This document shows positions 25,793 to 36,967 of a stretch of 64,000 nt of DNA, piece by piece (the stretch's first letter is position 1; every line of letters starts with the position of its first letter). A model generated the notes under the pieces. That model had not been told where the DNA came from and searched no databases. It was given only the letters and a program-made list of their open reading frames with translations. Source of the DNA: Spartobacteria bacterium (GTDB lineage: Bacteria; Verrucomicrobiota; Verrucomicrobiia; Chthoniobacterales; UBA10450); assembly GCA_003167365.1 (NCBI GenBank), contig PMTM01000009.1, positions 1 to 64,000 on the forward strand. Direction: 5' to 3'. A program made the translations under genes and the position numbers.

Positions 25793-26023
25793 ATGACAAT
25801 TCCGTATCGCTTCAAATCCGGTTTCATGAAGGTGCAGTTTGCCCTTCTTTGCCTCGGCTGCGCGTTTTTCAGCTCAGCCTGTGCCCACCATGACAACGAT
25901 GATTCATCGACTAACTCTGCGCAGCATAGCGGACATCACCGCGGCGGTAATGGACAAGGGCAAGGCGGATTCTTAGATCGTTCGAATGCTTCCGGTTCGC
26001 CATCGCCGGTGCCGGGCCAGTGA
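25793..26023 (+). CDS. Small exported His/Gly-rich protein, possible lipoprotein
   Basis: A 76-residue protein with a hydrophobic leader (VQFALLCLGCAFFSSACAHH) and a polar His-, Ser- and Gly-rich tail (HHDNDDSS...HSGHHRGGNGQGQGG). The FSSAC stretch could be a weak lipobox. An AGAAGGG a few bases before the first ATG favours this start over the internal ATG at 25826. The His-rich tail hints at metal binding but nothing proves it. Confidence 0.5.
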   Translation: MTIPYRFKSGFMKVQFALLCLGCAFFSSACAHHDNDDSSTNSAQHSGHHRGGNGQGQGGFLDRSNASGSPSPVPGQ

Positions 26024-26061
26024 CGTAAGAAGCCAGGTTGAGAGAGGATTGCGCAAAAGTT

Positions 26062-26081
26062 TTTCGACGGGCCCGTCGAAA
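26062..26081. repeat. Perfect 20-base palindrome
   Basis: TTTCGACGGGCCCGTCGAAA is a perfect palindrome in the gap before the TIR gene. Without a T-run of useful length on either side it is not a convincing terminator; it may be a short member of the palindromic repeats. Confidence 0.5.
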
Positions 26082-26258
26082 CGAGCACGTCTAGACGAGC
26101 GTTGATTCCCACCTCGCCCCGGATGATAACGAAAGCGGCGCGAGATAATCTTAATTCTTAATTCGGCCATCTTACTTTCTTTAGTCGCCCGCCTACGCGT
26201 TTGAAAAAGCTGGTCGCGCGCGTCATCTTTGTTAAACCTCAGCTCATGGACAGGACCG

Positions 26259-27566
26259 ATGAGTAAACACGTTTTCGTAAGCCACTCCCACGAAGATGAA
26301 CCCGCCGCGCAGCTGCTGGTGAAGGCGCTGGAGGAGCGCGAAGTGGTCTGCTGGCTGGCTCCGAGAGACGTGCCCGCGGGCGGTTCTTATGCGGAGTCCA
26401 TCCTAAACGCGATCGAGAGCGCCAGTTGTTTCGTGCTGATTTACAGCCAAAACTCGAATGTCTCTTCCCACGTGATGCGCGAAGTGGAGCGCGCGCTAAA
26501 GTTTGGCGTCAATATCGTTCCAGTTCGGTTCGATGATTCCACGCCCTCCAAGAGCCTTGATTATCTTCTCGCGACCGTGCACTGGCTGGCAATCGCGCCC
26601 GATGCCCGGGACCGATCCATCATCAGGGCGGCGGAACAAATCCTCGCGGCGGTAGAGAAATCTCAGAGCGCCCGCCCGGCTGCGGAGCCGGATCGAGCTT
26701 CGCCATCGCAAACCGTCGTAACTCCGGTGACGCCTCCGCCCAAGCGACCCTTACTTTGGATAGGAGTTGTGGTCGCGCTGGCCTTGGTCGCCGGGGTGAT
26801 CGGGTTTCTCGTTTTAAAGAATCCATCTCGCAGCCAAAGCGCCGGCGCTGGAAGTATGACTGCCGCGCCTTCGGCCGACCAAGCGGCAGCTACGACAAAG
26901 GCCGATCAGACGGAGCCGACGCTGGCGTTGTTGCACCATTATTTTGATCTGTTGGATAAACGAGATGCGACCGCGGCCTTCAATCTCTTGTCCGCGAATT
27001 TCCGCAGCCATCTCGCCTTCACAGTATATTCCCGGAACGTCGCCCTCACCCCGCGGGCCAAGCTGGTGGACGCCACGATTGTTTCGAAGAGCGAACGCAG
27101 CGTCAGCGTCGCGGCAGTTTTCCAAGACGCCAATCCTGCATCCCAGCAGCCGCAATGGCGAGGTCCGATCGAATTGGTGCTCGCGCCAGATGGTTGGCAA
27201 ATTGACAGCATGAAAGGCCTCTTGCCCGCCAATGGTCGCCCTCTCCGCTCATCGGTTAACGGATCAGATAAAGAGGCGACGCAAGATGCCGGTCAATCAA
27301 CGCCTCAATCCACTCCCGCGTCCTCGGCTATTCCGGGGTCGAGCCCGGTGCATCCAGCAATGTATGGCATCGTGCAAGATCCTGAGGGGACGACGGCTGT
27401 CCGCGAAGAGCCATTCGTTAAAGCGAAAATTGTCGCGATGGTGAAGAATGGCGACCGGCTCGAGATCGACCAAATGCAACGTGATTGGGCGCACGTTATC
27501 ATCGGCCCGGGCAAGAGCGGATTCATTCACAAGAGCTGGTTGAAAATTACTTCGGAGACACCATAG
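26259..27566 (+). CDS. Membrane-anchored TIR-domain protein with SH3-like C-terminus
   Basis: A 435-residue protein with an unusual order: a TIR domain (about 1-135; VFVSHSHEDEPAA, WLAPRDVPAGGSY, and a glutamate at E75 or E77 in MREVERAL that fits the NADase position), one transmembrane helix (about 160-183), an NTF2/DUF4019-like region (about 215-310) and a bacterial SH3 domain at the end (GTTAVREEPFVKAKIV to SGFIHKSWL). The start is the ATG before SKHVFVSH; a TTG 30 bases upstream is less likely. In other systems TIR domains cut NAD or build signalling nucleotides. No partner defence gene is adjacent, so signalling is equally possible. Confidence 0.8.
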   Translation: MSKHVFVSHSHEDEPAAQLLVKALEEREVVCWLAPRDVPAGGSYAESILNAIESASCFVLIYSQNSNVSSHVMREVERALKFGVNIVPVRFDDSTPSKSLDYLLATVHWLAIAPDARDRSIIRAAEQILAAVEKSQSARPAAEPDRASPSQTVVTPVTPPPKRPLLWIGVVVALALVAGVIGFLVLKNPSRSQSAGAGSMTAAPSADQAAATTKADQTEPTLALLHHYFDLLDKRDATAAFNLLSANFRSHLAFTVYSRNVALTPRAKLVDATIVSKSERSVSVAAVFQDANPASQQPQWRGPIELVLAPDGWQIDSMKGLLPANGRPLRSSVNGSDKEATQDAGQSTPQSTPASSAIPGSSPVHPAMYGIVQDPEGTTAVREEPFVKAKIVAMVKNGDRLEIDQMQRDWAHVIIGPGKSGFIHKSWLKITSETP

Positions 27567-27641
27567 CGGCGCGCACCAAAGGCGACTCGGTCGGTCTCCC
27601 GCTCAACCGCTCAACTTTTCAACCTCTCAACTCCTCCGTCG

Positions 27642-27794
27642 CTATTTGCCGATGAGAATAAAGACGCCGGCGGCCAGCGCCACAATGTAGAGCAGAAAAA
27701 CTGCTGGTCCGATGTTCAAACCGAAGCCTAACAGGCCATCAAGGATCAAGTAAACCGCGAGCAGAAACATGCCGATGTTTTTGGTGAATTTCAT
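27642..27794 (-). CDS. 50-residue two-TM membrane protein
   Basis: A short frame on the minus strand encodes a 50-residue protein, MKFTKNIGMFLLAVYLILDG followed by a second hydrophobic helix (VFLLYIVALAAGVFILIG) ending in Lys. Two helices joined by a Gly-rich turn suggest a small membrane protein of the kind often missed by annotation. No clear Shine-Dalgarno is seen. The rest of the 27567-28074 gap holds CTCAAC-type tandem repeats (27601-27633, 28019-28060) and a CCCGCCGTGGCGGGC palindrome (27884-27900). Confidence 0.55.
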   Translation of the reverse strand: MKFTKNIGMFLLAVYLILDGLLGFGLNIGPAVFLLYIVALAAGVFILIGK

Positions 27795-28074
27795 GAGGTC
27801 GATCTTTTAGATCGCCTTCCCGGCTGACAACCCAAATCTGGCGGAGCTGTCACCGTGAAATGTTAAGTGCCCTGCTCTGCCTGCCCGCCGTGGCGGGCGA
27901 AACCTTTCGGAGTTTAGATCTGACCTATTTTCTTTACCCCGCGAGATAACGTCGCAGGCGATTTTGATATAACGTTTTCCCCAGGCAGTTTTAAGGTACT
28001 TCTCCCTCTGCTTCGTTCGTCTCAACGTCTCAACGTCTCAATGCCTCAACTGCTCAACCTCTTTTTTCAGCGTT

Positions 28075-29184
28075 TCAGCTTTTTTTCTCAAACGCTTCCT
28101 TATTCACAACATATGGCATCTTCGTTGGGTCGCCGCCGTAGCTCCCTTCCAGCACGTCGATCACTGCCTGGGCAGTGCGCCCAGCCATGCCTTTGTCGGG
28201 ATCGACCGAGAGCCGCGTGATCTGCGCGCCACTGGCGAAGTGATGGAACAGCCGCGTGCGGTCGGCGATTTCGGGATCGAGCAGCGGCGAATCCGCCGGC
28301 AGGGGCTCTTTCTCAAAAACGTCCAGCGCCGCCCCGGCGATGACTTTGTCTTTCAACGCTTTGGCGAGTGCCTTCTCGTCCACGACCGGACCGCGCGAGG
28401 TATTCACCAGGTACGCCGTCGGCTTCATCAGCTTGAGCGTCTTCTCGTTGATAAAGTGGTAGGTCGGCTTGTCGGTGTCGATATCGAGCAACAGCGGGAC
28501 GTGGATGCTCACGTAATCGGCGCCGCTAAGTGCCTCCTCGATCTCCACGTACTTGATCCAGGTCCTTTCCTTCTGAATTCCCGTGGCGTAGCGCAGGTCC
28601 ATTAACTCCTGGATGGAAGCGATGTACTTGTCGTTGTGATACGCCGGGTCGTAGCACAGGATGTTCATATCGAAGCCCGAGCACTTTTTGATCATCGCCA
28701 GGCCGATGCGTCCGGTACCGATAATGGCGATGGTCTTGCCCGTGACCTCGTCGCCGAGGAACGGCAGGAATGGATGCCACGACGGCCACTTCTGCTCCCG
28801 CACCAGGCGCTCACTCGAATACATTTTGCGCGCCAGCACGCCGAGCATGAAAAAACCGAACTCGGCGGTCGCTTCAGTGAGCACGTCGGCGGTATGCGTG
28901 AATGGGACCTTGTATTTGTTGGCGTCGGCGCGGTTGATGTTGTCGAAGCCGACGGCTATCTGGGCCACGACCTTGAGCGAGCCCTTTCCTGCTTCGAAGA
29001 CTTCAGCATCGATGCGATCGCGGAGCGTGGTGATCAACGCGTCGATGCCGCTCTTCACTTTCTCGATGATAAGAGTCTTCGGCGGCGCCTCGGGGCCTTG
29101 GAAGACTTCGAGCTCGTAGCCGTGCTCGCGCAGACGGTTCTCGGCCGGATCGCCGATGCGGGATGTGGCAAAGATTCGTTTCAT
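28075..29184 (-). CDS. D-2-hydroxyacid dehydrogenase (glyoxylate/hydroxypyruvate reductase type)
   Basis: A 369-residue NAD(P)-dependent D-isomer-specific 2-hydroxyacid dehydrogenase. Visible are the GTGRIG dinucleotide motif in the central Rossmann domain, NTSRGPVVDE with the catalytic Arg region, and the catalytic-type His in LFHHFASGA in place of the usual LTPHxAS. It is slightly longer than most homologues owing to an insertion after the Rossmann Gly motif (MDLRYATGIQKERTWIKY). It lies 70 bases downstream of the aminotransferase gene on the same strand, so the two may work together on glyoxylate, hydroxypyruvate or serine metabolism (inference). Confidence 0.88.
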   Translation of the reverse strand: MKRIFATSRIGDPAENRLREHGYELEVFQGPEAPPKTLIIEKVKSGIDALITTLRDRIDAEVFEAGKGSLKVVAQIAVGFDNINRADANKYKVPFTHTADVLTEATAEFGFFMLGVLARKMYSSERLVREQKWPSWHPFLPFLGDEVTGKTIAIIGTGRIGLAMIKKCSGFDMNILCYDPAYHNDKYIASIQELMDLRYATGIQKERTWIKYVEIEEALSGADYVSIHVPLLLDIDTDKPTYHFINEKTLKLMKPTAYLVNTSRGPVVDEKALAKALKDKVIAGAALDVFEKEPLPADSPLLDPEIADRTRLFHHFASGAQITRLSVDPDKGMAGRTAQAVIDVLEGSYGGDPTKMPYVVNKEAFEKKS

Positions 29185-29254
29185 TCCTAGACAGGATTTC
29201 CCCGATTTGTACGAGACCCGTTATGAACAATCCACAAAATCCCGTGAATCCTGT

Positions 29255-30442
29255 CTATTGAAGATGCTTGTCCGCCCAGGCCCCGACGCGGTCGAGCGCT
29301 TTCTCGATGTTCTCGATCGAGTTGGCCACGCTGAAGCGCAAATAGCCCTCGCCGAAATCGCCGAAGGCGGTACCGGACAGACCGGCGACGCCGGCATCGT
29401 CGAGCAATGCGTCGGCCAATTTCTTCGATGGCCATCCGGTTTGCTTGATGTTGGGGAAAACGTAGAACGCGCCCTTGGGCAAGCGGCAGGAAAAACCTTT
29501 GATCTTGTTGAGCCCGGCGACCATCACGTCGCGACGTTTCTTAAACTCAGCGCACATCGTCTCGACCGACTCCTGCGGCCCACGCAACGCCTCGATGCCG
29601 GCGACTTGCGTGAAGCTGGCCGTGCAGGAGTTGGAGTTGGTCATCAGACGGGCAACGTGTGTCGCCAAGTCGGCGCGCATTACGCCGTAGCCCATGCGCC
29701 AGCCGGTCATGGCATAAGTCTTGGAGAAACCGTCGAGCAAAATGCAGCGCTCCTTCATGCCGTCCACCGACATGATGGAATGATGTTCGCCTTCGAAGAT
29801 GAGACGACTGTAAATCTCGTCGGTCAGCACCATAATATTGCGGTCGCCGATCGCGCGCGCGATGCCGTCGATATCGTTCTTCGTCAGCATGCCGCCGGTG
29901 GGGTTCTGCGGCGAATTCAGGATGATGAGCTTTGTCCGGTCGTTGATCAGCCCTTCGAGTTCGTCGACATTTAGTCGGAAATCCATCTCCTCGCGCAACT
30001 GAATCGGCACGGCTTTCGCGCCGAGGAATTGGATCATTGACTCGTAGATCGGAAATCCGGGATTGGGGTAGATGACCTCATCCCCTTCTTCAACCAGCGC
30101 AAGAATGGTGAAGAAGATGATCGGCTTACCGCCGGGGACAACGACCACTTCTTCGGGTGTTGCTTTTACCCGGCGCGTCTCGCTCACGTACTGAGCAATC
30201 GTTTCGCGCAGCGGTGGCAAGCCGGCCGAAGGCCCGTAGTGGGTGAAGCCCTTGTGCAAGGCATCGGTCGCCGCCCCGATGATGTTGCCCGGGGTATCGA
30301 AATCGGGCTCCCCGATTTCGAGATGGACAATGTCGCGGCCCGTCGCCTCCAGAGCGCGCGCTTTCACTAGTACTTCGAAGGCGGTCTCGGTGCCGAGACG
30401 CGCCATGCGTTTGGCGAGGCGGAGTTCGAGGGCCTTATTCAT
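29255..30442 (-). CDS. Class I/II pyridoxal-phosphate aminotransferase
   Basis: A 395-residue fold-type I aminotransferase, close in layout to bacterial aspartate/alanine aminotransferases. The PLP lysine lies in LDGFSKTYAMTGWRMGY; NSPQNPTGG and TDEIYSRL are the conserved active-site loops. I start it at the ATG of MNKALELRLAKRM; the frame is open 237 bases further upstream but that part overlaps the 5' region of the divergent cupin gene and is not protein-like. It is upstream of, and probably co-transcribed with, the hydroxyacid dehydrogenase. Confidence 0.9.
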   Translation of the reverse strand: MNKALELRLAKRMARLGTETAFEVLVKARALEATGRDIVHLEIGEPDFDTPGNIIGAATDALHKGFTHYGPSAGLPPLRETIAQYVSETRRVKATPEEVVVVPGGKPIIFFTILALVEEGDEVIYPNPGFPIYESMIQFLGAKAVPIQLREEMDFRLNVDELEGLINDRTKLIILNSPQNPTGGMLTKNDIDGIARAIGDRNIMVLTDEIYSRLIFEGEHHSIMSVDGMKERCILLDGFSKTYAMTGWRMGYGVMRADLATHVARLMTNSNSCTASFTQVAGIEALRGPQESVETMCAEFKKRRDVMVAGLNKIKGFSCRLPKGAFYVFPNIKQTGWPSKKLADALLDDAGVAGLSGTAFGDFGEGYLRFSVANSIENIEKALDRVGAWADKHLQ

Positions 30443-30565
30443 AATAACGAAATCAACATCAGTAAGTAACTCCCGCGCCTCTTTCTCACAACTCTTAACA
30501 ATGCCAGTCCGGCTCGGACCGAAGTTCACGCGGGAACTTCGCAGACTTTCTCGTAGATTTCCGAC

Positions 30566-30916
30566 ATGAGCTTCATCAGTCTCGAGCAGTTGCCGTTTGT
30601 TGGAATGTCGCATGAGTTCGTCGGCGAAACTCAAGGCGCGCCTTTCTCGGCCTACATCGTCAAGGCCAAGCCCGGGCAAGGCCCGCCTTTACATCAGCAT
30701 CCGTACGTCGAAGTCGCATTCACGCTCGAAGGCTGCGCCACCATCACGGTCGGAGATGAACAGCGCGAGGTGAAAGCCGGCGGCATCGTCGTCATTCCGG
30801 CGGACACACCGCATCGATTCGTTAACTCCGGCGACACGCTCTTGCGCCAAATTGACGTCCACGCGAGTCCAAAATTTATCCAGACGAACACGCCATGCGG
30901 GGACGCCGGTGGGTAG
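30566..30916 (+). CDS. Small cupin protein
   Basis: A 116-residue single-domain cupin. The first motif PPLHQHPYVEVAFTLEG and the second GGIVVIPADTPHRFVNSG supply the His/Glu metal ligands. Function unknown; such proteins range from sensors to dioxygenases. The last 12 codons lie inside a 107-base segment that is duplicated at 36047. Confidence 0.82.
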   Translation: MSFISLEQLPFVGMSHEFVGETQGAPFSAYIVKAKPGQGPPLHQHPYVEVAFTLEGCATITVGDEQREVKAGGIVVIPADTPHRFVNSGDTLLRQIDVHASPKFIQTNTPCGDAGG

Positions 30917-30980
30917 ACTGCATTGGTAGCATGGTGATGCGACCGAGTGATCTGGAGATCGCGAGTCAATCTCACCTGAA
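30874..30980 (+). repeat. 107-base duplication, copy 1 (cupin 3' end)
   Basis: This segment covers the end of the cupin gene and 64 bases beyond it. It matches 36047-36153 at 104 of 107 positions by direct reading, in the same orientation. The remainder of the gap to 31149 contains a TTCTTACTTCC-type pyrimidine-rich repeat and a GTCGCCTCAGTC repeat that recurs near 44413. Confidence 0.85.
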
Positions 30981-31149
30981 ATATCTGGCTCCCCGCGAAA
31001 CGGATTGACTTACCAGTGACGGCACACTATCCGCCGGCGGCCTTCTTGTCGGGCTATTCGGCCGTCGCCTCAGTCAGGCGCTCCAGCCGGTTCAGTGTTC
31101 GCCGGAATTTACTTCTTAATTCTTACTTCCTCCTTCTTACTTTAGTGCC

Positions 31150-31938
31150 GTGAGCATCGTCGGAAAAGTTGAGAGCCTTTGGCGGTATCCGGTCAAAAGC
31201 ATGCGCGGCGAAGAGATGGATGAATTGTTCGCCGGTTATGCCGGAGTTTATGCCGATCGCCTTTTTGCATTTGAAAGCTCGGCCCGTCCAAAAGGTTTTC
31301 CGTTTTTTACCGGACGCGATCAACGTCAAATGATTCGCTACCGCGCGCGCTTCCGAAATTCAGAGAAAGCAGCGCGGCCGGTCAACTTGAGTGAAGCTGA
31401 GAAATTGGGGTCGGGCGCGAATCCGATCTCAGCCGACGTATCCGAGTTAATGATCGATGTCGAAACGCCGGATGGGAAAACTTTCCCGATTGATGACCCG
31501 GCTTTGATCGACAATCTGCGAGTAAGCATCGACGGAAATCACGAGCTCACGTTGCTTCGCTCGGACAAGGCGATCACCGATTGTCGTCCGCTGTCGATCT
31601 TCGCCGTGCAAACGGCGAAAAAACTGGGCGAGGAAACCGGCGTCGCCGTCGATAAGCGTCGCTTCCGCGCAAATGTTTATGTCGATCTAATATCATCCGA
31701 AGGCTTCGCCGAAAATGAATTCGTCGGTCGCTCGTTGCGCATTGGCTCAAAAGTAACCGTCGCCGTTCTCCAGCGCGATGCGCGTTGCATGATGATCACG
31801 CTCGATCCCGACACGGCGGAAAAAACGCCGGCGATATTGAAAGCCGTCGCGCAAGCGCATGAAGGCATGGCCGGCGTCTATGGCGCCGTGCTCGCGGAAG
31901 GAATGATTCGCAAAGGCGATCCGGTCGAGTTGCTGTAG
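31150..31938 (+). CDS. MOSC domain protein
   Basis: A 262-residue protein with the MOSC N-terminal beta-barrel (VESLWRYPVKSMRGEEMDE) followed by a MOSC domain, including the conserved Cys in LQRDARCMMITLDPDT. MOSC proteins handle the molybdenum cofactor and sulphur; the YiiM/mARC-like members reduce N-hydroxylated compounds. The start is a GTG giving MSIVGKVESLWRYP. It appears to be a single-gene unit. Confidence 0.88.
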   Translation: MSIVGKVESLWRYPVKSMRGEEMDELFAGYAGVYADRLFAFESSARPKGFPFFTGRDQRQMIRYRARFRNSEKAARPVNLSEAEKLGSGANPISADVSELMIDVETPDGKTFPIDDPALIDNLRVSIDGNHELTLLRSDKAITDCRPLSIFAVQTAKKLGEETGVAVDKRRFRANVYVDLISSEGFAENEFVGRSLRIGSKVTVAVLQRDARCMMITLDPDTAEKTPAILKAVAQAHEGMAGVYGAVLAEGMIRKGDPVELL

Positions 31939-32010
31939 TGCGACGCCCGTGTTGCTGAAACTGGGATAGGCGGAATCAAGAAAACCAAGTCCCTTCGCTT
32001 CTAGACGCGA

Positions 32011-32454
32011 CTAGTTGAGGGCTGAAAAACTGGTCGGGTCCATGAAATACCGATCGATATGGTCCACCAGTGCTCCGTGCGCCTCCGACTCGGCCTTCAC
32101 CTTCTGCCATTCCGGATCGGCTTGGAAAGCGGCCCAATTCTTCTCCCCTTCTTGACGGCTGGAATGCTCCAGAATGTAGATAAACAAGTTCTGAGAACTC
32201 GGCGCATCTTCGGGCGACCAATAACCGATGCTCTTCATGTTGTGCCGCTTGAAGATCGAGTCGGTGTGATTACCAAAGCGAGCTTTTAGAGCATCCATTT
32301 TGCCCTCGTTGACGTGATACAGGCGCAATTCGTAAACGTGGTGCGGGGAGTTGGATTCGCTGAGCGTGCTGAAGCCGAGCATCACCGCGGCGCCGCAAAG
32401 AAAAGATAGAACATAGGATGCTTTCATATCGCCTAAGATACTACGGCGATTCAT
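32011..32454 (-). CDS. NIPSNAP family protein with N-terminal hydrophobic segment
   Basis: A 147-residue NIPSNAP-like protein. A hydrophobic leader (YVLSFLCGAAVMLGFSTLSES) is followed by VYELRLYHVNEGKMDALKARFGN and the WAAFQADPEWQKVKAESE motif, which define the family. The leader may act as a signal peptide or anchor. It is a distant paralogue of the protein at 24390. Confidence 0.82.
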   Translation of the reverse strand: MNRRSILGDMKASYVLSFLCGAAVMLGFSTLSESNSPHHVYELRLYHVNEGKMDALKARFGNHTDSIFKRHNMKSIGYWSPEDAPSSQNLFIYILEHSSRQEGEKNWAAFQADPEWQKVKAESEAHGALVDHIDRYFMDPTSFSALN

Positions 32455-32478
32455 CGGCGTCGAAGGCAGGCAACCGGC

Positions 32479-34539
<2,061 letters not shown>

Positions 34540-34567
34540 TTGACTGGCTAACGAGCAGGCTTATAAA
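34540..34567 (+). promoter_or_regulatory. Candidate sigma70 promoter of the DoxX-like gene
   Basis: TTGACT (34540-34545) and TATAAA (34562-34567) are separated by 16 bases and lie 40 bases before the ATG at 34607. The boxes are among the best-matched in the window. Confidence 0.45.
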
Positions 34568-34606
34568 CTCCATCCATTAGAGGGCTGGTTTAACGCTGGA
34601 AAAGTC

Positions 34607-35368
34607 ATGACCGCGGAAAAAACGACGATGGCCTTCGGCTGGCGCGTCTACGGCTTAGGCGTGATGGCGTTGGCCATGGTCTGCCTGGCGTGGGGGGGCT
34701 TCGACCCGGGGCAGCCGGTACCCAAGGACTTTCCCGACCGCACCGCCCTGGCATATGCCGCCGCTGCTTTCATGCTCGTCGCGGGCGCGGCCGTCGAGTG
34801 GCGTCGCACCGCGGCCTGGGGCGCCGCGGCGCTCACCGCCTACTACGCGCTCATTGTCGTCATCTTGATGAACGGCCGCGTGGTGCTCGCCCATTATGCC
34901 AAGTTCGGTACCTACAGCGGCGTCGCCGAGCAGCTCGCGATCGCGGCGGGCGGGCTGATCGTCTACGCCGCCAGCGCCAAGATCGATGTGGCCCTGGCCG
35001 CACGCCTCACGCGTCTGGGCCAACTGGCGTTCGGGGTTTGTGCGCTGCTATTCGGCGGAGCGCATTTTTTCTATATGAACCTCACCGCCCCGTTGGTCCC
35101 CAAATGGCTGCCGCCTACGCAAGAGTTCTGGGCTTATGCGACCGGGGTTGGCTTCATCGCAGCGGGCGTTGCGATGCTGACGGGCGTGAAGGCCCGCCTC
35201 GCCGCGATCCTGCTGACCGCCATGTTCGCGTCCTTCACCCTGCTAGTGCACGTGCCGATGCTCCTGGCCGATCCCAGCCATTGGAACTGGGCCGAGAACG
35301 CCTTGAATCTCGCCGTGATCGGTGCCGCCTGGGTCGTGGCGGACTCGCTGGCGCGGCCGAGGCACTAG
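34607..35368 (+). CDS. DoxX-like polytopic membrane protein
   Basis: A 253-residue membrane protein with seven or eight hydrophobic helices. The part LGQLAFGVCALLFGGAHFFYMNLTAPLVPKWLPP followed by FWAYATGVGFIAAGVAMLTGVKARLAAILL is typical of DoxX/DUF4267-like proteins. The coding sequence is clearly GC-richer than its neighbours with near-exclusive C/G third positions, which suggests recent transfer from a high-GC donor. The exact role is unknown. Confidence 0.75.
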   Translation: MTAEKTTMAFGWRVYGLGVMALAMVCLAWGGFDPGQPVPKDFPDRTALAYAAAAFMLVAGAAVEWRRTAAWGAAALTAYYALIVVILMNGRVVLAHYAKFGTYSGVAEQLAIAAGGLIVYAASAKIDVALAARLTRLGQLAFGVCALLFGGAHFFYMNLTAPLVPKWLPPTQEFWAYATGVGFIAAGVAMLTGVKARLAAILLTAMFASFTLLVHVPMLLADPSHWNWAENALNLAVIGAAWVVADSLARPRH

Positions 35369-35398
35369 TGGAGCGACTCTAAAGCGCCCCACCTCGTC

Positions 35399-36004
35399 TC
35401 ACGGGTGCCGTTCGACCTGAATTCGTTTGAGCAACTCGGTTTGTGTTCGCTCCAGATCGTGAGCGAAGTTCGCGGTTGCCTGGAGAGCTTCGGGATACAT
35501 CTCGAAACGTTTTCGCAGCTTCTTTGTGGCCGGATCATAAAAGAAGGAAATATCCTGATCGAGATTTGGGACGATCAACTCGTTGCTGAATTGTTTATAA
35601 TCGGCCATGCGGCTGAGGCCCCAGCGAATCACGGACTCGACCCCACGCAAGGCCATGAGCGTTTTCACGCCGAGCAATTCAATGCCGCCGGATTGGAGCA
35701 GTGTGGCGATGTCGCCCGGATTGTAATCAGTCGTGAACGTGAATGGATGTAGCGGCGGCATCTCGCCGGCGTCGAGCGCGCGCCGAAACTCCGCGGCTTG
35801 TCGATCTTCTTTCGCACCGGCAATTTTTCCGCTCTCGATACTTTCGCGCAATTGCTGCTCGAGCGACGCCAGGATCTGATCGCGCCGCTTCGCGTCCTGC
35901 TGATGCTGCTGATAACTGTTGAGCCAAAATGCGCCGTAAACGCCGACAAAGACCAGAAGCAATTCGGCAACCCATCGGCCGATTTTCGAATACGGTACCG
36001 TCAT
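35399..36004 (-). CDS. Single-TM protein of unknown function
   Basis: A 201-residue protein with one N-terminal helix (WVAELLLVFVGVYGAFWLNSY) and a charged, mostly helical periplasmic or cytoplasmic part that includes QQHQQDAKRRDQILASLEQQL. Similar proteins are known to me only as uncharacterised. It is transcribed alone and convergent with the DoxX-like gene. Confidence 0.6.
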   Translation of the reverse strand: MTVPYSKIGRWVAELLLVFVGVYGAFWLNSYQQHQQDAKRRDQILASLEQQLRESIESGKIAGAKEDRQAAEFRRALDAGEMPPLHPFTFTTDYNPGDIATLLQSGGIELLGVKTLMALRGVESVIRWGLSRMADYKQFSNELIVPNLDQDISFFYDPATKKLRKRFEMYPEALQATANFAHDLERTQTELLKRIQVERHP

Positions 36005-36046
36005 CAGGTGATCATCCTACACTGATTCTGACGGCGCTAGTCCGCG

Positions 36047-36153
36047 ATTTATCCAGACGAACACGCCATGCGGGAACGCCGGCGGGTAGACTGCATTGGT
36101 CGCATGGTGATGCGACCGAGTGATCTGGAGATCGCGAGTCAATCTCACCTGAA
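36047..36153 (+). pseudogene. Duplicated cupin 3' end (copy 2 of the 107-base repeat)
   Basis: This copy matches 30874-30980 at 104 of 107 positions. The plus strand still reads FIQTNTPCGNAGG followed by a stop, the same C-terminus as the cupin at 30566, but no cupin precedes it. It is either the tail of a deleted paralogue or a mobile fragment. The rest of the 36005-36369 gap contains CTCAACCCCTCAAC-type and TTTCAGTTTTCAAC-type repeats and no gene. Confidence 0.75.
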
Positions 36154-36369
36154 GATTTTCGAATCGTTTCCAATTGCTGGTACAATTTGCATTCTGGGGT
36201 CCTACTCTCAACTCCGTAAAGGAGCGTGGCTCCAACGGAGCTTTACGCTCTCAACCCCTCAACTTTTGAAACTCGTTCGCTGCCCGCGCTCACTCGCTCC
36301 TACCCTCGTCGTTTTACCTTCTATGTCGCTCATCCCATTCGCTCCATTCAGCGTTTCAGTTTTCAACTT

Positions 36370-36771
36370 TCAGCTTTTCCGTTGGTATTGTTCGTCGCTG
36401 ACTTTTTCCATCCAATCGACCGGTTTGCCGTTCAACGCTTCTTGAATCGCGATATGAGTCATCGCGGTCGTCGGCGTAGCGCCATGCCAATGCTTTTCAC
36501 CGGGCGCAAACCAGATCACATCACCGGGCCGGATTTCCTCGATCGGGCCGCTTCCGCGCTGCGCCCAACCAAGACCGGACGTAACGATCAACGTCTGACC
36601 GAGTGGATGCGTATGCCAGGCGGTGCGAGCACCCGGCTCGAACGTGACGTGTGCGCCACGCACGCGCGCCGGTTCAGGGGCTTCAAACAGCGGGTCAATG
36701 CGAACTGTGCCGGTAAAATATTCGGCCGGCCCTTTGCCGGAAGGCCGTGAACCAGATCTTTTTATCTCCAT
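36370..36771 (-). CDS. Cupin protein, (R)-mandelonitrile-lyase/CDM type
   Basis: A 133-residue cupin. The motifs [24 protein letters not shown] and [18 protein letters not shown] with ligand His residues are those of the family that includes (R)-selective hydroxynitrile lyases and carboxymuconolactone decarboxylase-linked cupins. The short C-terminal [19 protein letters not shown] is also a family feature. Substrate not assigned. Confidence 0.85.
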   Translation of the reverse strand: MEIKRSGSRPSGKGPAEYFTGTVRIDPLFEAPEPARVRGAHVTFEPGARTAWHTHPLGQTLIVTSGLGWAQRGSGPIEEIRPGDVIWFAPGEKHWHGATPTTAMTHIAIQEALNGKPVDWMEKVSDEQYQRKS

Positions 36772-36967
36772 AACGCTCTCTTCCGGTTTCAGTGCTTCAG
36801 CTTTCCGCGTTTCAGTTTCCCCTCAACATCTCAACTCTCTTCGGATCTCCATCTTCTCAACGTCGTTGTTTCGGGTTCAACGGCAAACGCGACGTTCGCG
36901 CTATTTTCTTCAAGTTTTCGCTTTGCTCGCACGCGCCCTCGCGTCGGCGAAGCGTAAATGCGACGTA

